DNA from: Pseudomonas_T sp032052615
Lineage (GTDB): Bacteria; Pseudomonadota; Gammaproteobacteria; Pseudomonadales; Pseudomonadaceae
Length of the DNA: 64,000 bases
Reading direction: 5' to 3'
NCBI GenBank assembly: GCA_032052615.1
Contig: DAMBWF010000005.1
Span: forward strand, 186,001-250,000
The position numbers were made by a program, and so were the translations under genes. Positions within the stretch are counted from its first letter, which is position 1, and each line of letters starts with the position of its first letter. Shown here one piece after another: positions 42,514 to 51,884 of the stretch. A model generated the notes under the pieces. The model saw only the letters and a program-made list of their open reading frames with translations, did not search any database and had not been told where the DNA came from.

Positions 42514-43356
42514 ATGAAAAGAACAATTAAAACTTTGGTGGCGGCCGGCGTGGTCGGTAGCACAGCTGTCCTGGCCGGCGCCTACTTTGGCGTGGTCAAC
42601 GTGGGGGCCGATGATCCCCATTTTCCTGCAGTGTATGCGTTTCTCACGATGGCCCGCGACCGCTCTATCGAAGTCCGTTCGCAGGACATCGAGGTTCCCA
42701 ACCTGGATGATCAAGCTCTTATTCGCGCCGGTGCGGGCAACTACAACTCCATGTGTATCGGCTGTCATTTGGCGCCAGGTGTGGCGGAGACCGAGCTAAG
42801 CCAATCGCTTTACCCTGCGCCTCCCAACCTCGCCAAGATCGGTGTCGATGGCAATCCGTCAGCAGCGTTCTGGGTGATCAAGCATGGCATCAAGGCAACG
42901 GGTATGCCTGCGTGGGGCAAGAGCATGGGCGATGAGTACATCTGGGGCATGGTTGCCTTCATTGACCAATTGCCGACGATGGATGCCAAGCAATACCAAG
43001 CACTCGTCGCATCCAGTGGCGGCCATCAGCACGGTGGTGGGGAAACGCAGATGCATAACCATGAAGGACAGCACGGCGACAACAAGCCTGGCCATCATGA
43101 CAATAGCGGCGGTGGCGAAGACCATCATGGAACAGGTGATGCCGGAGAGCTTGGCCATCACGATGCCGCGGCTACTGATAGCGAGGGTGGCTCCGCACCT
43201 GAGGCAGGTCACCATTCGGACATGAGTGGCGATGATCACCATGCCGGGGATGAGGCCGCCCCAAGCGGCGGAGACCATCATTCCGAGCAAACTCCGAATG
43301 CCTCGCCCAAGACCCACACCCACGCCGATGGCAAAGAGCACGTGCATGAAAGCTAA
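42514..43356 (+). CDS. c-type cytochrome with long His-rich tail
   Basis: A 280-residue protein with an N-terminal membrane anchor or signal (about 7-30). A single haem site SMCIGCHLAPG is present (C81, C84, H85), with a methionine ligand candidate in ATGMPAWGKSM. From about residue 165 the chain becomes a His/Asp/Gly-rich tail (for example HHGTGDAGELGHHDAAATD), likely to bind copper. It may accept electrons released by CopA. It overlaps copG by 11 bp. Confidence 0.82.
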   Translation: MKRTIKTLVAAGVVGSTAVLAGAYFGVVNVGADDPHFPAVYAFLTMARDRSIEVRSQDIEVPNLDDQALIRAGAGNYNSMCIGCHLAPGVAETELSQSLYPAPPNLAKIGVDGNPSAAFWVIKHGIKATGMPAWGKSMGDEYIWGMVAFIDQLPTMDAKQYQALVASSGGHQHGGGETQMHNHEGQHGDNKPGHHDNSGGGEDHHGTGDAGELGHHDAAATDSEGGSAPEAGHHSDMSGDDHHAGDEAAPSGGDHHSEQTPNASPKTHTHADGKEHVHES

Positions 43357-43789
43357 ATATCTGGCCTTGCTGGCCGCTCTCTCCGTCACAACTGGAGTTC
43401 AAGCCGCTGATGCCCTGACGATTGATGTCCATCGTGATGCTAATTGCGGATGTTGCAAGAAGTGGATCTCACACCTCGAAGCGAATGGCTTCAAAGTCGT
43501 CGACCATGTCGAAAGCAACATGTCGGCAGTGAAGCAAAGTCTGGGCGTTGCGCCGCGGTTGGCGTCTTGTCACACCGCGGTGATTGACGGCAAGTTCGTC
43601 GAAGGTCATGTGCCGGCGGCTCAGGTCATCGAGCTCACCAAGCGCGATGATCTCGTGGGCATCGCTGTTCCCGGGATGCCGGCGGGCTCCCCCGGTATGG
43701 AAGTCGATGGCGTACAGCATGCCTACCAGGTCATTGGCTTGACCAAGGCGGGGTCTGATCAGGTCGTTGCAGAATATCCCGCTCAGTAG
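43346..43789 (+). CDS. copG: DUF411 protein CopG
   Basis: A 147-residue periplasmic protein. The signal peptide ends near GVQA. The DUF411 core has VHRDANCGCCKKWISHLEA, with a CGCC motif, and later LASCHTAVIDGKFVEGHVPA. CopG proteins form copper clusters and may exchange oxidised and reduced copper. The ATG at 43346 lies inside the cytochrome gene. It is the last gene of the copA operon. Confidence 0.9.
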   Translation: MKAKYLALLAALSVTTGVQAADALTIDVHRDANCGCCKKWISHLEANGFKVVDHVESNMSAVKQSLGVAPRLASCHTAVIDGKFVEGHVPAAQVIELTKRDDLVGIAVPGMPAGSPGMEVDGVQHAYQVIGLTKAGSDQVVAEYPAQ

Positions 43790-43857
43790 TACTGCCTGCC
43801 AGCACGGCCGCTTGTGTGTAGTGGCCGACTCTTTTTCATACGCCCTTTAACCTAAGT

Positions 43858-43879
43858 AAAAAAGGCGCCCGAGGGCGCC
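43858..43879 (-). terminator. Rho-independent terminator of the porin gene
   Basis: On the minus strand GGCGCCC and GGGCGCC form a stem with a 2-base loop, followed by six T. It lies 88 bp past the OprD-type stop codon. It also separates that transcript from the converging copG. Confidence 0.85.
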
Positions 43880-43966
43880 AAGGGCTGTCTCCAAACCAAA
43901 GGAGCACTACGAGGGGACAGCAGGACCAAGGCGCGAGCGGTCAATCAACCCGCCCGCTTGCCAGGG

Positions 43967-45292
43967 TTAGAGAACTTCCAGCGGGTACTCGACAATCAGG
44001 CGGACTTCATCCAGATCCGACTCGTAATCGGTCGCGCGAGTGGTCATTTGGCGAACACGGAAAGACATATCCTTCAGTGATCCAGTCTGCACAACGTACT
44101 TGGCCTCGATGTCCCGCTCCCAGCGCTTCTGGTTGGTCAACGGATCGCCGTTGTCATCACGGCGCATATAGACTTCGTTGGCCTTGCTGTAGTCGGCATC
44201 CCAGCCTTGGGCATATCGAGTCATGAAGCTCAACCCAGGCACACCGAAAGGCTCCATATCCAGGTCATAGCGCACTTGCCATGACTTCTCCTTCGGCGAG
44301 TTGAAGTCGCTGTACTGGATGGAGTTGTCGAGGTAGATGGAGTCCGATTGGCGCAAGTAGTCGAAGTCATCATCGCCATTGTTGCGCTGGAGACCCACCA
44401 GCACTGTGTGAGCGCCGAATTGGATGCCGACCTTGCCGCTCCAGATGTTGTTATCGAAGCTCCCGAGGAGCTGCTTCCCTTCATCGACCGCCTTGTAGTA
44501 GTTCAGCCCGCCGATCAAGGCGACATCGTCCGCAAGCGGGTAGCTCAGCGTGGTGCCCGCGTAATATTGATTCCAGGCATCCTTGAGGCGGCTGGTGTAG
44601 AGACTAAAGCCGACGTTGTCATTAAGCGTGTAATCACCACCGAAATAGGCGATCCATGGCGAGTCCACTTCGCCTGCGTAGAAGGTAGCGAAGCCGTCGC
44701 GCATGCTGCTGGTATTGGGTTGGCTCATCGAGTGGAGGCGACCACCTTGAAGCGACAGTCCTTCCACGCTGCTGTTGAGCACGGTGATACCTCGGAAACT
44801 CTCCGGTAAAAGCCGCGCATCACCGTATTGGACGACAGGGCTGACAGGAAAGACGTCGCCTACCTTGATCTCGGTATCCATGAACCGAGCTTTCACCGCG
44901 CCACCCAGTTTGGAGTAGTTATCCTCAGCCTGCCCGAGGCTGTTGTAAGGCAGCACATCGACTGAGCCACCGGCTCCTGAACGGCCGTCGCGGGTGTCAA
45001 GTTTGAGTCCTAGCATGGCAAAGGCATCGACACCGAAGCCTATGGTGCCCTCGGTGAAGCCAGACTCGAATCGGCCTATCACGCCATGCGCCCACTCTTC
45101 CGAATAGCCATTACCCGAGCTGCTGGACTGGCCTTTGCGGAAGTCACGGTTGAAGTAGAGATTTCGATTGAGGATGGTCAGGCTGCTGCCTTCGATAAAT
45201 CCCTCGCCTTTCTCGTCGGCGGCCATTGCAGCTTGCCCGGTACTGATGCTCAGAGCGAGTAGAGAAAGTCCTAACAGGGTTCTGTTATTCAT
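43967..45292 (-). CDS. OprD-family outer-membrane porin
   Basis: A 441-residue OprD-type porin. The signal peptide ends near GQAAMA. A family-typical opening GFIEGSSLTILNRNLYFNRD is followed by alternating barrel strands. The end is EVRLIVEYPLEVL. The OprD family takes up amino acids, peptides and organic acids. Its presence behind a CopR-type box suggests copper control. No substrate can be assigned from sequence. Confidence 0.9.
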   Translation of the reverse strand: MNNRTLLGLSLLALSISTGQAAMAADEKGEGFIEGSSLTILNRNLYFNRDFRKGQSSSSGNGYSEEWAHGVIGRFESGFTEGTIGFGVDAFAMLGLKLDTRDGRSGAGGSVDVLPYNSLGQAEDNYSKLGGAVKARFMDTEIKVGDVFPVSPVVQYGDARLLPESFRGITVLNSSVEGLSLQGGRLHSMSQPNTSSMRDGFATFYAGEVDSPWIAYFGGDYTLNDNVGFSLYTSRLKDAWNQYYAGTTLSYPLADDVALIGGLNYYKAVDEGKQLLGSFDNNIWSGKVGIQFGAHTVLVGLQRNNGDDDFDYLRQSDSIYLDNSIQYSDFNSPKEKSWQVRYDLDMEPFGVPGLSFMTRYAQGWDADYSKANEVYMRRDDNGDPLTNQKRWERDIEAKYVVQTGSLKDMSFRVRQMTTRATDYESDLDEVRLIVEYPLEVL

Positions 45293-45418
45293 AAATGCTC
45301 CTGATGTTATTGGCAGTTGTCATGGTGTGGTTGCATATATGTGCCAAGCGCGCCGGGCATAACCAGGCGCGCCTTGGCCATATTTCCATATACCAAATAA
45401 CGTCAGGGTGACTTGAAA

Positions 45419-45433
45419 ATTACTTTTCAGTCA
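45419..45433 (-). promoter_or_regulatory. CopR-type box 6 (porin gene)
   Basis: Read on the minus strand, TGACTGAAAAGTAAT, 127 bp before the porin start at 45292 and close to the stop of the DUF2790 gene. Confidence 0.5.
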
Positions 45434-45448
45434 GCGCGATGTCATTTA

Positions 45449-45781
45449 TTAGTTTTGGTTCCGGCAACCTGTTCCGGCTGCACGGTATTCAAGAATATTC
45501 AGATCGCCGTTGGAGTCCTCGTAGGTCATCTGGGCTGGCATCACATTGCAGCTAGAGTCCGTTGAGGTAGTGGCCACGACCCTGGCGATATCGAGCTTCA
45601 TGCCGTAGCGGTAATGAATAACTTCAGGCGGATTCTTTCCGTTAGCGGCAGCATACTCTTGCATGGCCTGCTCATTGGCCTGAATCATCCGACCATAAAC
45701 ACGATCAGCGCCGCCTTCTGCCAGAGTGGCAGAGGAAACAACCATAGCGGCAAGGGCTGCAATAACTTTGAGGCTTTTCAT
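45449..45781 (-). CDS. DUF2790 protein, PtrA-like
   Basis: A 110-residue secreted protein. After the signal peptide comes AEGGADRVYGRMIQANEQA, the same mature N-terminus as the proteins at 28207 and 38890. A DUF2790 domain follows (VIHYRYGMKLDIARVVATT and PAQMTYEDSNGDLNILEYR) with two cysteines. It resembles PtrA, a copper-induced Pseudomonas periplasmic protein. It is preceded by a CopR-type box and lies between the porin and cusA genes. Confidence 0.8.
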   Translation of the reverse strand: MKSLKVIAALAAMVVSSATLAEGGADRVYGRMIQANEQAMQEYAAANGKNPPEVIHYRYGMKLDIARVVATTSTDSSCNVMPAQMTYEDSNGDLNILEYRAAGTGCRNQN

Positions 45782-45849
45782 GTTTAATCACTCCTTCAAG
45801 GTGGTGATTAAAATATATCCGCTCAACCTGTCATAAAAATGAAGTCAAA

Positions 45850-45864
45850 GTTACATCGCCGTAA
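45850..45864 (-). promoter_or_regulatory. CopR-type box 7 (DUF2790 gene)
   Basis: Read on the minus strand, TTACGGCGATGTAAC, 69 bp before the DUF2790 start. It is closest to box 3. Confidence 0.5.
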
Positions 45865-45880
45865 TGCTTCCTGCCGCGTT

Positions 45881-45918
45881 ACCCGGGCGAGTCAGCTTGG
45901 CGCGTGGCTTGCCCGGGT
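45881..45918 (-). terminator. Hairpin after the cus operon
   Basis: ACCCGGGC (45881-45888) pairs with GCCCGGGT (45911-45918) across 22 bases, 9 bp past the cusA stop. There is no clear T-run on the minus strand, so its strength is uncertain. Confidence 0.45.
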
Positions 45919-45926
45919 TTGTAAAG

Positions 45927-48900
45927 CTATAGCTCCTGCGGTGCGCGAACCTTCTGTGTACGCTGCCTTCGCATCAGCCAGTACGCGGCCGGCAAAACCA
46001 ACATGGACATCAGCGGCGCGGTAATCATGCCGCCGACCATGGGCGCGGCGATGCGCTTCATCACTTCAGATCCGGCACCTCCGCCCCAGAGGATTGGCAA
46101 CAGGCCGGCGATGATCACGGCCACCGTCATCACCTTGGGCCGCACGCGCAGCACTGCGCCTTCACGAATTGCCTCCAGTAGTGCCGGGTCACCGCTGCGC
46201 CCGGCATCCATACGTGCATGCCAGGCATTCTTCAGGTACAGCAGCATGATCACCCCAAATTCCGCCGAGACGCCGGCCAAGGCGATAAAGCCGACCCCAG
46301 TGGCAACCGACAGGTTGAAGCCGAACCAGTAGAGCAGCCAGATGCCGCCCGATAGGGCGAAGGGCAGGGTTGCCATGATCAGTAGGGCCTCACCGAAGCG
46401 GCTGAAGGTCAGGTAAAGCAGCACGAAGATGATCAACAAGGTCGCCGGTACCACCCAGGCCAGCCGTGCATTGGCGCGCTCCAGGAACTCGAACTGACCG
46501 GAGTAGGAGACGGTCATGCCAGCATCGAGTTGTACCTGCTCAGCTACGCGTTGCTGCAACTCGCGCACGGTCGATGCCAGGTCGCGCCCACGGACATCGA
46601 CATAGACCCAACCGGACAGACGCCCGTTCTCGCTGCGCAGCATTGGCGGCCCTTCGGTCAGACTAACCTGGGCGACGGTGCCCAAGGTGATCTGCTGGCC
46701 GGCTTGCGTGAGGATCGGCATACGCCGTAGTGCCTGCGGACTGTCTCGCCACTCCTTGGGATAGCGCAGGTTGATCGGGAAGCGGGCCAGTCCTTCAACC
46801 GTCTCACCAATATTGCTGCCGCCGATGGCGCCCGATACCACCGCCTGCACATCGGCGATGCTCAGGCCATAGCGCGCCGCGGCCAGTCGATCGATCTGGA
46901 TGTCCACGTAACGGCCGCCAGTAAGGCGTTCTGCCAAGGCCGAACTCACCCCAGGCACCTCTTTGGCCACGGCCTCGATATCGCGCGTTATGCGCTCGAT
47001 GTCGACCAAGGAGGTTCCGGACACTTTCACCCCAATGGGGCTCTTGATCCCCGTCGCCAGCATGTCGATGCGGTTGCGGATGGGCGGCACCCAGATATTG
47101 GACAGCCCCGGAACTTTTACCGCGCGATCCAGTTCCTCGATCAGCTTTTCGGGTGTCATCCCCGCGCGCCATTGATCGCGTGGTTTGAACTGCACCGTGG
47201 TCTCGAACATTTCCAGCGGTGCTGGATCGGTGGCGGTCTCTGCTCGCCCGGCCTTGCCGAATACCCGTGCCACTTCGGGCACCGTGAGGATCATCCGGTT
47301 GGTTTGCTGCAGCAGCTGGGTGGCCTTGCTGGCCGGCAAGCCGGGCAGGGCTGATGGCATGTACAACAAGTCGCCCTCGTCCATCGGCGGTAGAAACTCT
47401 CCTCCTAGTCTGCTGAGGGGCCAGAGACTGGACAAAAACACTAGCAAGGCCAGCGCTAGGGTCACCTTAGGCCAAGCCAGCACCCACTCCAGCACCGGCC
47501 GGTATGCACCGATCAGCCAACGATTCAAGGGGTTCTGTTGTTCGCTGGGGATATGCCCACGAATCCAATAGCCCATCAGCACCGGTACCAAGGTGATCGA
47601 GAGGCCAGCAGCGGCAGCCATGGCATAGGTCTTGGTGAATGCCAGCGGGCCAAACAGGCGACCCTCCTGGGCCTCCAGGGTGAAGACCGGGAGGAAAGAC
47701 AGGGTGATGATCAAAAGGCTGAAGAACAGCGCCGGCCCGACCTCGGCCGCAGCTTCGCCGATCACCCGCCAGTGCGCCTCGCCCTGAAGCGGTTCACCGG
47801 GGTGTCGAGCCTTCCAGGCCTCGATGTGCTTGTGCGCGTTCTCGATCATCACCACGGCGGCATCGACCATGGCGCCGATGGCGATTGCGATCCCGCCGAG
47901 CGACATGATGTTGGCATTGACGCCCTGGTAGCGCATGACGATGAAGGCCATCAGGATGCCCAGGGGCAGGGTGATGATCGCGACCAGCGACGAGCGCAGG
48001 TGCCAGAGGAAGATCAGGCAAACCAGGGCAACCACCGCGAACTCTTCCAGCAGCTTGTAGCTGAGGTTATCGATGGCGCGGTCGATCAATTGCGAACGGT
48101 CATAGGTGGTGACCACCTCGACGCCGGCCGGCAAGCTGCCCTTCAGGCTGTCCAGCTTGGTCTTCACCGCGGCGATGGTATCGCGGGCATTCTTTCCGGA
48201 GCGCAAGATGACCACGCCGCCTACCACTTCACCCTGGCCATCCAGCTCGGCAATGCCACGACGCATCTCTGGCCCCAGCTGAATGGTGGCCACCTGACCC
48301 AGCAGCACCGGAACTCCGCTGGCCGAAGCCCGCAGCGGCACATTGCGGAAATCCGCCAGGCTCTCTAGATAGCCTGAAGCCCGCACCATGTACTCGCGCT
48401 CTGCCAGCTCCAGGATGGCGCCGCCGGTTTCCTGATTGGCGCTCTTCAGCGCCGCTTCGACCTCCTGCTGAGTTACCCCATAAGCCACCAGCTTCTGCGG
48501 ATCGAGCAGCACTTGGTATTGCTTGACCATGCCGCCGAGGGTGGCCACTTCGGCTACGTTGGGCAGGCTCTTGAGTTCGTACTTGAGGAACCAGTCCTGC
48601 AGTGCCCGCAGCTGGGCAAGATCATGCTGGCCGCTGCGGTCGACCAAGGCGTACTGGTAGATCCAGCCCACGCCGGTGGCATCCGGCCCAAGGGTGGTGG
48701 TAACACCCTCGGGCAGGCGTTCCTGCGCCTGGTTGAGGTACTCCAGCACCCGCGAGCGCGCCCAGTAGAGGTCGGTGTCGTCCTCGAACAGCACGTAGAC
48801 GAAGGAGTCGCCGAAGAACGAGTAGCCGCGCACCGTCTTCGCCCCCGGTACCGAGAGCATGGTTGTGGCCAGTGGGTAGGTCACCTGGTTCTCGACGATC

Positions 48901-49076
48901 TGCGGTGCCTGTCCGGGAAAGCTGGTTCTGATGATGACCTGGGTGTCAGATAGGTCCGGCAGTGCATCCAACGGCGTGTTGCGCAGCGACCAGAGGCCCA
49001 GGGCGGTGATGAACAGGGTGGCCAGCAGTACCAGGAAGCGGTTGCCGATCGACCAATGGATCAGGCGCGCGATCAT
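45927..49076 (-). CDS. cusA: RND copper/silver efflux pump CusA
   Basis: A 1049-residue heavy-metal RND transporter of the CusA/CzcA family. It has an N-terminal helix, two large periplasmic loops and twelve membrane spans. Visible motifs include TQVIIRTSFPGQAPQIVENQ near the start, the proton-relay region GAMVDAAVVMIENAHKHIEA near 410, and LPPMDEGDLLYMPSALPGLP. It overlaps the cusB-type gene by 4 bp. With the adapter and outer-membrane protein it should export Cu(I)/Ag(I) from periplasm to outside. A CzcA-type divalent specificity is less likely given the CusF-like domain of its partner. Confidence 0.88.
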   Translation of the reverse strand: MIARLIHWSIGNRFLVLLATLFITALGLWSLRNTPLDALPDLSDTQVIIRTSFPGQAPQIVENQVTYPLATTMLSVPGAKTVRGYSFFGDSFVYVLFEDDTDLYWARSRVLEYLNQAQERLPEGVTTTLGPDATGVGWIYQYALVDRSGQHDLAQLRALQDWFLKYELKSLPNVAEVATLGGMVKQYQVLLDPQKLVAYGVTQQEVEAALKSANQETGGAILELAEREYMVRASGYLESLADFRNVPLRASASGVPVLLGQVATIQLGPEMRRGIAELDGQGEVVGGVVILRSGKNARDTIAAVKTKLDSLKGSLPAGVEVVTTYDRSQLIDRAIDNLSYKLLEEFAVVALVCLIFLWHLRSSLVAIITLPLGILMAFIVMRYQGVNANIMSLGGIAIAIGAMVDAAVVMIENAHKHIEAWKARHPGEPLQGEAHWRVIGEAAAEVGPALFFSLLIITLSFLPVFTLEAQEGRLFGPLAFTKTYAMAAAAGLSITLVPVLMGYWIRGHIPSEQQNPLNRWLIGAYRPVLEWVLAWPKVTLALALLVFLSSLWPLSRLGGEFLPPMDEGDLLYMPSALPGLPASKATQLLQQTNRMILTVPEVARVFGKAGRAETATDPAPLEMFETTVQFKPRDQWRAGMTPEKLIEELDRAVKVPGLSNIWVPPIRNRIDMLATGIKSPIGVKVSGTSLVDIERITRDIEAVAKEVPGVSSALAERLTGGRYVDIQIDRLAAARYGLSIADVQAVVSGAIGGSNIGETVEGLARFPINLRYPKEWRDSPQALRRMPILTQAGQQITLGTVAQVSLTEGPPMLRSENGRLSGWVYVDVRGRDLASTVRELQQRVAEQVQLDAGMTVSYSGQFEFLERANARLAWVVPATLLIIFVLLYLTFSRFGEALLIMATLPFALSGGIWLLYWFGFNLSVATGVGFIALAGVSAEFGVIMLLYLKNAWHARMDAGRSGDPALLEAIREGAVLRVRPKVMTVAVIIAGLLPILWGGGAGSEVMKRIAAPMVGGMITAPLMSMLVLPAAYWLMRRQRTQKVRAPQEL

Positions 49077-50533
49077 GGCTGGTCTCCTTCCTTGCGGAGC
49101 TGCTCGATCAGCAGGCCGGAGTTTGTCTGACGTGCGGCGATGCGTACGTGATCTCCTGGCTTAAGTCCCACAGCTACTTCGGAGCTGACCAGAGGAAAAG
49201 CCATGGTCATACCTGGCATATTCAGGCTCTCGAAGGGGCCATGCTCCAGGGTGACTTGTTTCCCGTCCAGTGCGCGAATAACGCCGTGAGACACATGCAG
49301 CCCCTCCGTGCTGTCCTGTTCTGCATTGCCGGCCAGGATGCCCTGCAGGCTGGCTTCCGAATCGATGAGGAACTGGCCGGAGGTAACGACCGCCTGACCT
49401 TCCTCAAGACCGGAAAACACCTCCAGACGCCCATCGGCCTCGCGGCCCAAGGTGATTTCCTGGGGACGGTAGCGTCCGTCGCCTTCGGCCAGCATCACCA
49501 ATGCACGCTTCCCGGTGCGAATCACGGCTTCACTCGGCACAAGAAGCGTGGATTGTTCGACGGCACTGTTCAGGCGTACGGCGGCGAACATGCCGGGGCG
49601 CAACTTACCGGCAGGGTTGGGTAGCTCGCTGCGTACCGTGAGCGTGCGCGTTTGCGGATCGGCACTCGGCAGCAAGGCTATGACGCGGCCCAGCAGCGGT
49701 CGATCAGGAAAGGCCGTCAGGTTGGCGCGGATCTCGTCCCCGACCTGGATACTTCCGGCCATGGCCTCGGGTATCGCCGCATCGAGCCAGACACTGGACA
49801 GCCCGTTGATCAACGCCAGATCCTGCCCGGCTTCAACGGTCATCCCGGCGCGTACCTGCAAGGCTTGGAGCTCGCCGCTGATAGGTGTGGTGAGGGTTTG
49901 CACTGCCCGCGGTTTGCCGCTGCGGCGAACCTGCTCTATCAACGCTTGTGGCATGCCGAGCAGGCGGAGGCGCTCTTGGGCCGCAGTGATCAAGCGGGCG
50001 TCACCGGTACGCAGTACCGCGAGGAACTCCAACTGCGCGGCGGACCACTCGGGAATCAGCAGGTCGACCAGGGGTGTTCCAGCTGGCAGTACATCGCCAG
50101 GGGCACGCCCGTAAACCCGCTCGACGAATCCGCCAGCGCGGGCCTGGAGGTTCGCTACCTCTCGCTGGTTATAGGCCAGGGAGCCGACCACCTCGATATC
50201 CGAGGGCAGTACACCGCGGATCACCGTCGAGGTCCGCATTCCGAGGTTCTGCACGGCTTGAGCGGGGACGCTCAGGACAGACGGATCTTGCTCGGATCCT
50301 GCGTATTTAGGGACAAGCTCCATATCCATGAAAGGTGACTTGCCCGGTTTATCGAAGCGCTGCTCAGGCTGCATCGGGTCGTACCAATAGAGCACCTTGC
50401 GCTCGTCCGTCGGTGCGGAGCTAGGCAGTAGCTCGTGTTTGGCTTGCCGCTGGGCCAGCCAGTAGCCACCGCCCGCCGCGCCAATGCCCACGGTCAGCAC
50501 GGCGACCGCAAAACCAAATGTCGATATCTTCAT
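49073..50533 (-). CDS. cusB: RND periplasmic adapter CusB with fused CusF-like domain
   Basis: A 486-residue membrane-fusion protein with an N-terminal anchor (FGFAVAVLTVGIGAAGGGYW). A metal-binding stretch, YWYDPMQPEQRFDKPGKSPF followed by MDMELVPKY, comes next. Lipoyl and barrel domains include NLQARAGGFVERVYGRAPGD. The last 85 residues form a CusF-like metallochaperone domain (LEHGPFESLNMPGMTMAFPL). It delivers copper to CusA and joins it to the outer-membrane channel. The ATG overlaps the stop of the cusC gene. Confidence 0.9.
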   Translation of the reverse strand: MKISTFGFAVAVLTVGIGAAGGGYWLAQRQAKHELLPSSAPTDERKVLYWYDPMQPEQRFDKPGKSPFMDMELVPKYAGSEQDPSVLSVPAQAVQNLGMRTSTVIRGVLPSDIEVVGSLAYNQREVANLQARAGGFVERVYGRAPGDVLPAGTPLVDLLIPEWSAAQLEFLAVLRTGDARLITAAQERLRLLGMPQALIEQVRRSGKPRAVQTLTTPISGELQALQVRAGMTVEAGQDLALINGLSSVWLDAAIPEAMAGSIQVGDEIRANLTAFPDRPLLGRVIALLPSADPQTRTLTVRSELPNPAGKLRPGMFAAVRLNSAVEQSTLLVPSEAVIRTGKRALVMLAEGDGRYRPQEITLGREADGRLEVFSGLEEGQAVVTSGQFLIDSEASLQGILAGNAEQDSTEGLHVSHGVIRALDGKQVTLEHGPFESLNMPGMTMAFPLVSSEVAVGLKPGDHVRIAARQTNSGLLIEQLRKEGDQP

Positions 50534-51792
50534 TTCAGGCCCTCCACATAGGCGTAGTACAGGCTTGCGGAGAGCTGGCTCAACTTGCGCTGTTGTTCAA
50601 TCTGCCGCAGTTGCGCATCAATCAGGTCGCGCTGGGCAGTAATAACGGATGTGAGCTGGCTGTTACCGGCTTGGTAGGCGGCCAGTTCGAGATCGGCACG
50701 TTTGCTTGCAAGCGGGATCAAGGTTTTTTCGGTGCGTGACAAGGTCCTGCGCAGTTGCTCAAGCTCGGCAATACCGCCTTCCAGCTCAGCCTGATGGGCG
50801 CGCAGTAATGCTTCCTGCTCGGCTTCCATCTGCGACACGCTTTGTTGTCTGGCGTTGATCTTGGGCCCCTGACGTGTGCCTACGAACAACGGCAGGTCGA
50901 AGGTAAATTGCACCATCACCATATCGCCGAACTGGTTGTCGCGATTGTTGTAGGCAAACTCAACACCCCAGTCGGGGGTCTTCTCGGCGATGGCCTCGTT
51001 CAGCTCGGCGCTAGCCTCGCCGACTCGGGCGGAGGCAGCGCGCAACTCAGGGTGTGAGGCAATGCGTTGCTGCAGGTGCGGTGCCACCAGGTTCAGACTG
51101 GGAACACCTCCTTGCAAAGGCTGGTCAGCCTCGTTGCCTATCCAGCGGCGCAGCTTGGCACGAGCTACTGCCACATCGCGATTCAGTTCATCTCGCCGAT
51201 CTTGTAACGCCAAAGCTTCCTGGTCGGCCTGCAACAGCTCGCCAGGCTGAGCACTACCGCCGGCAATCAGCGATTGCACGGTCGAGCGGAGCATCTCGAT
51301 CTGACGGTCCAGTTGATCGAAGAGGCCAACACTGCGTTCGGCGTAGTACACATCCAGCCAGCTCACTGCCGTCTGGCGCTTGATCTCCAACTGCATGGCA
51401 CGCTGCTCGGCCTCGGCTCGGCCTACTGAAGCCTCGGCCAACTGGCGCCGAGCCTGACGCTTGTCACTGTTGGGGACTTCCTGCATGAACCCAATGCGGC
51501 GCATGGTCATGGAGTCACGATTAAGCGTGTAACGGTCAGGGCCTTCGATCGGCAGGTTGTCGATGCCTAGAATCAGCTTGGGATCGGGCAGGGCGTCTGC
51601 GGGCTCGACAGCCTGCTGTGCCGATGCCACCTGCGCCTGGCGCGCGAGGTTCTCAGGGGCACTCTGCTCGGCCAGAGCTTGGGCTCGTTCGAAAGTTAGG
51701 GGCTGCGCCTGCGCGGCAAGCCAGGGAGCTGCCCAGAATGCGGCAGCCAACACACCGAGAAAGCCACGGCGTGGAAAAAGGAAAGCGGACAT
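50530..51792 (-). CDS. cusC: RND outer-membrane channel CusC/TolC type
   Basis: A 420-residue TolC-family protein. A signal peptide is followed by two repeats of long helices, visible as ALAEQSAPENLARQAQVASA and the C-terminal LAAYQAGNSQLTSVITAQRD. It lacks the lipobox cysteine of some CusC proteins. GGAGG lies just before the ATG. It is the first gene of the three-gene cus operon, after a small Cys/His-containing protein gene 92 bp upstream. Confidence 0.85.
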   Translation of the reverse strand: MSAFLFPRRGFLGVLAAAFWAAPWLAAQAQPLTFERAQALAEQSAPENLARQAQVASAQQAVEPADALPDPKLILGIDNLPIEGPDRYTLNRDSMTMRRIGFMQEVPNSDKRQARRQLAEASVGRAEAEQRAMQLEIKRQTAVSWLDVYYAERSVGLFDQLDRQIEMLRSTVQSLIAGGSAQPGELLQADQEALALQDRRDELNRDVAVARAKLRRWIGNEADQPLQGGVPSLNLVAPHLQQRIASHPELRAASARVGEASAELNEAIAEKTPDWGVEFAYNNRDNQFGDMVMVQFTFDLPLFVGTRQGPKINARQQSVSQMEAEQEALLRAHQAELEGGIAELEQLRRTLSRTEKTLIPLASKRADLELAAYQAGNSQLTSVITAQRDLIDAQLRQIEQQRKLSQLSASLYYAYVEGLK

Positions 51793-51884
51793 GCTTTCGC
51801 CTCCAATGCGATTGATCGAAGTCGCGACTACGAAACGTGACCGCGACGATGCGCCTGACTGTAAGGCGCGGGATGATCACTGCA

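Noticed and set aside
47538..48368. Plus-strand frame of 276 codons
   Set aside because: It is antisense to cusA, with low-complexity Gln/Asp/His composition typical of a shadow.
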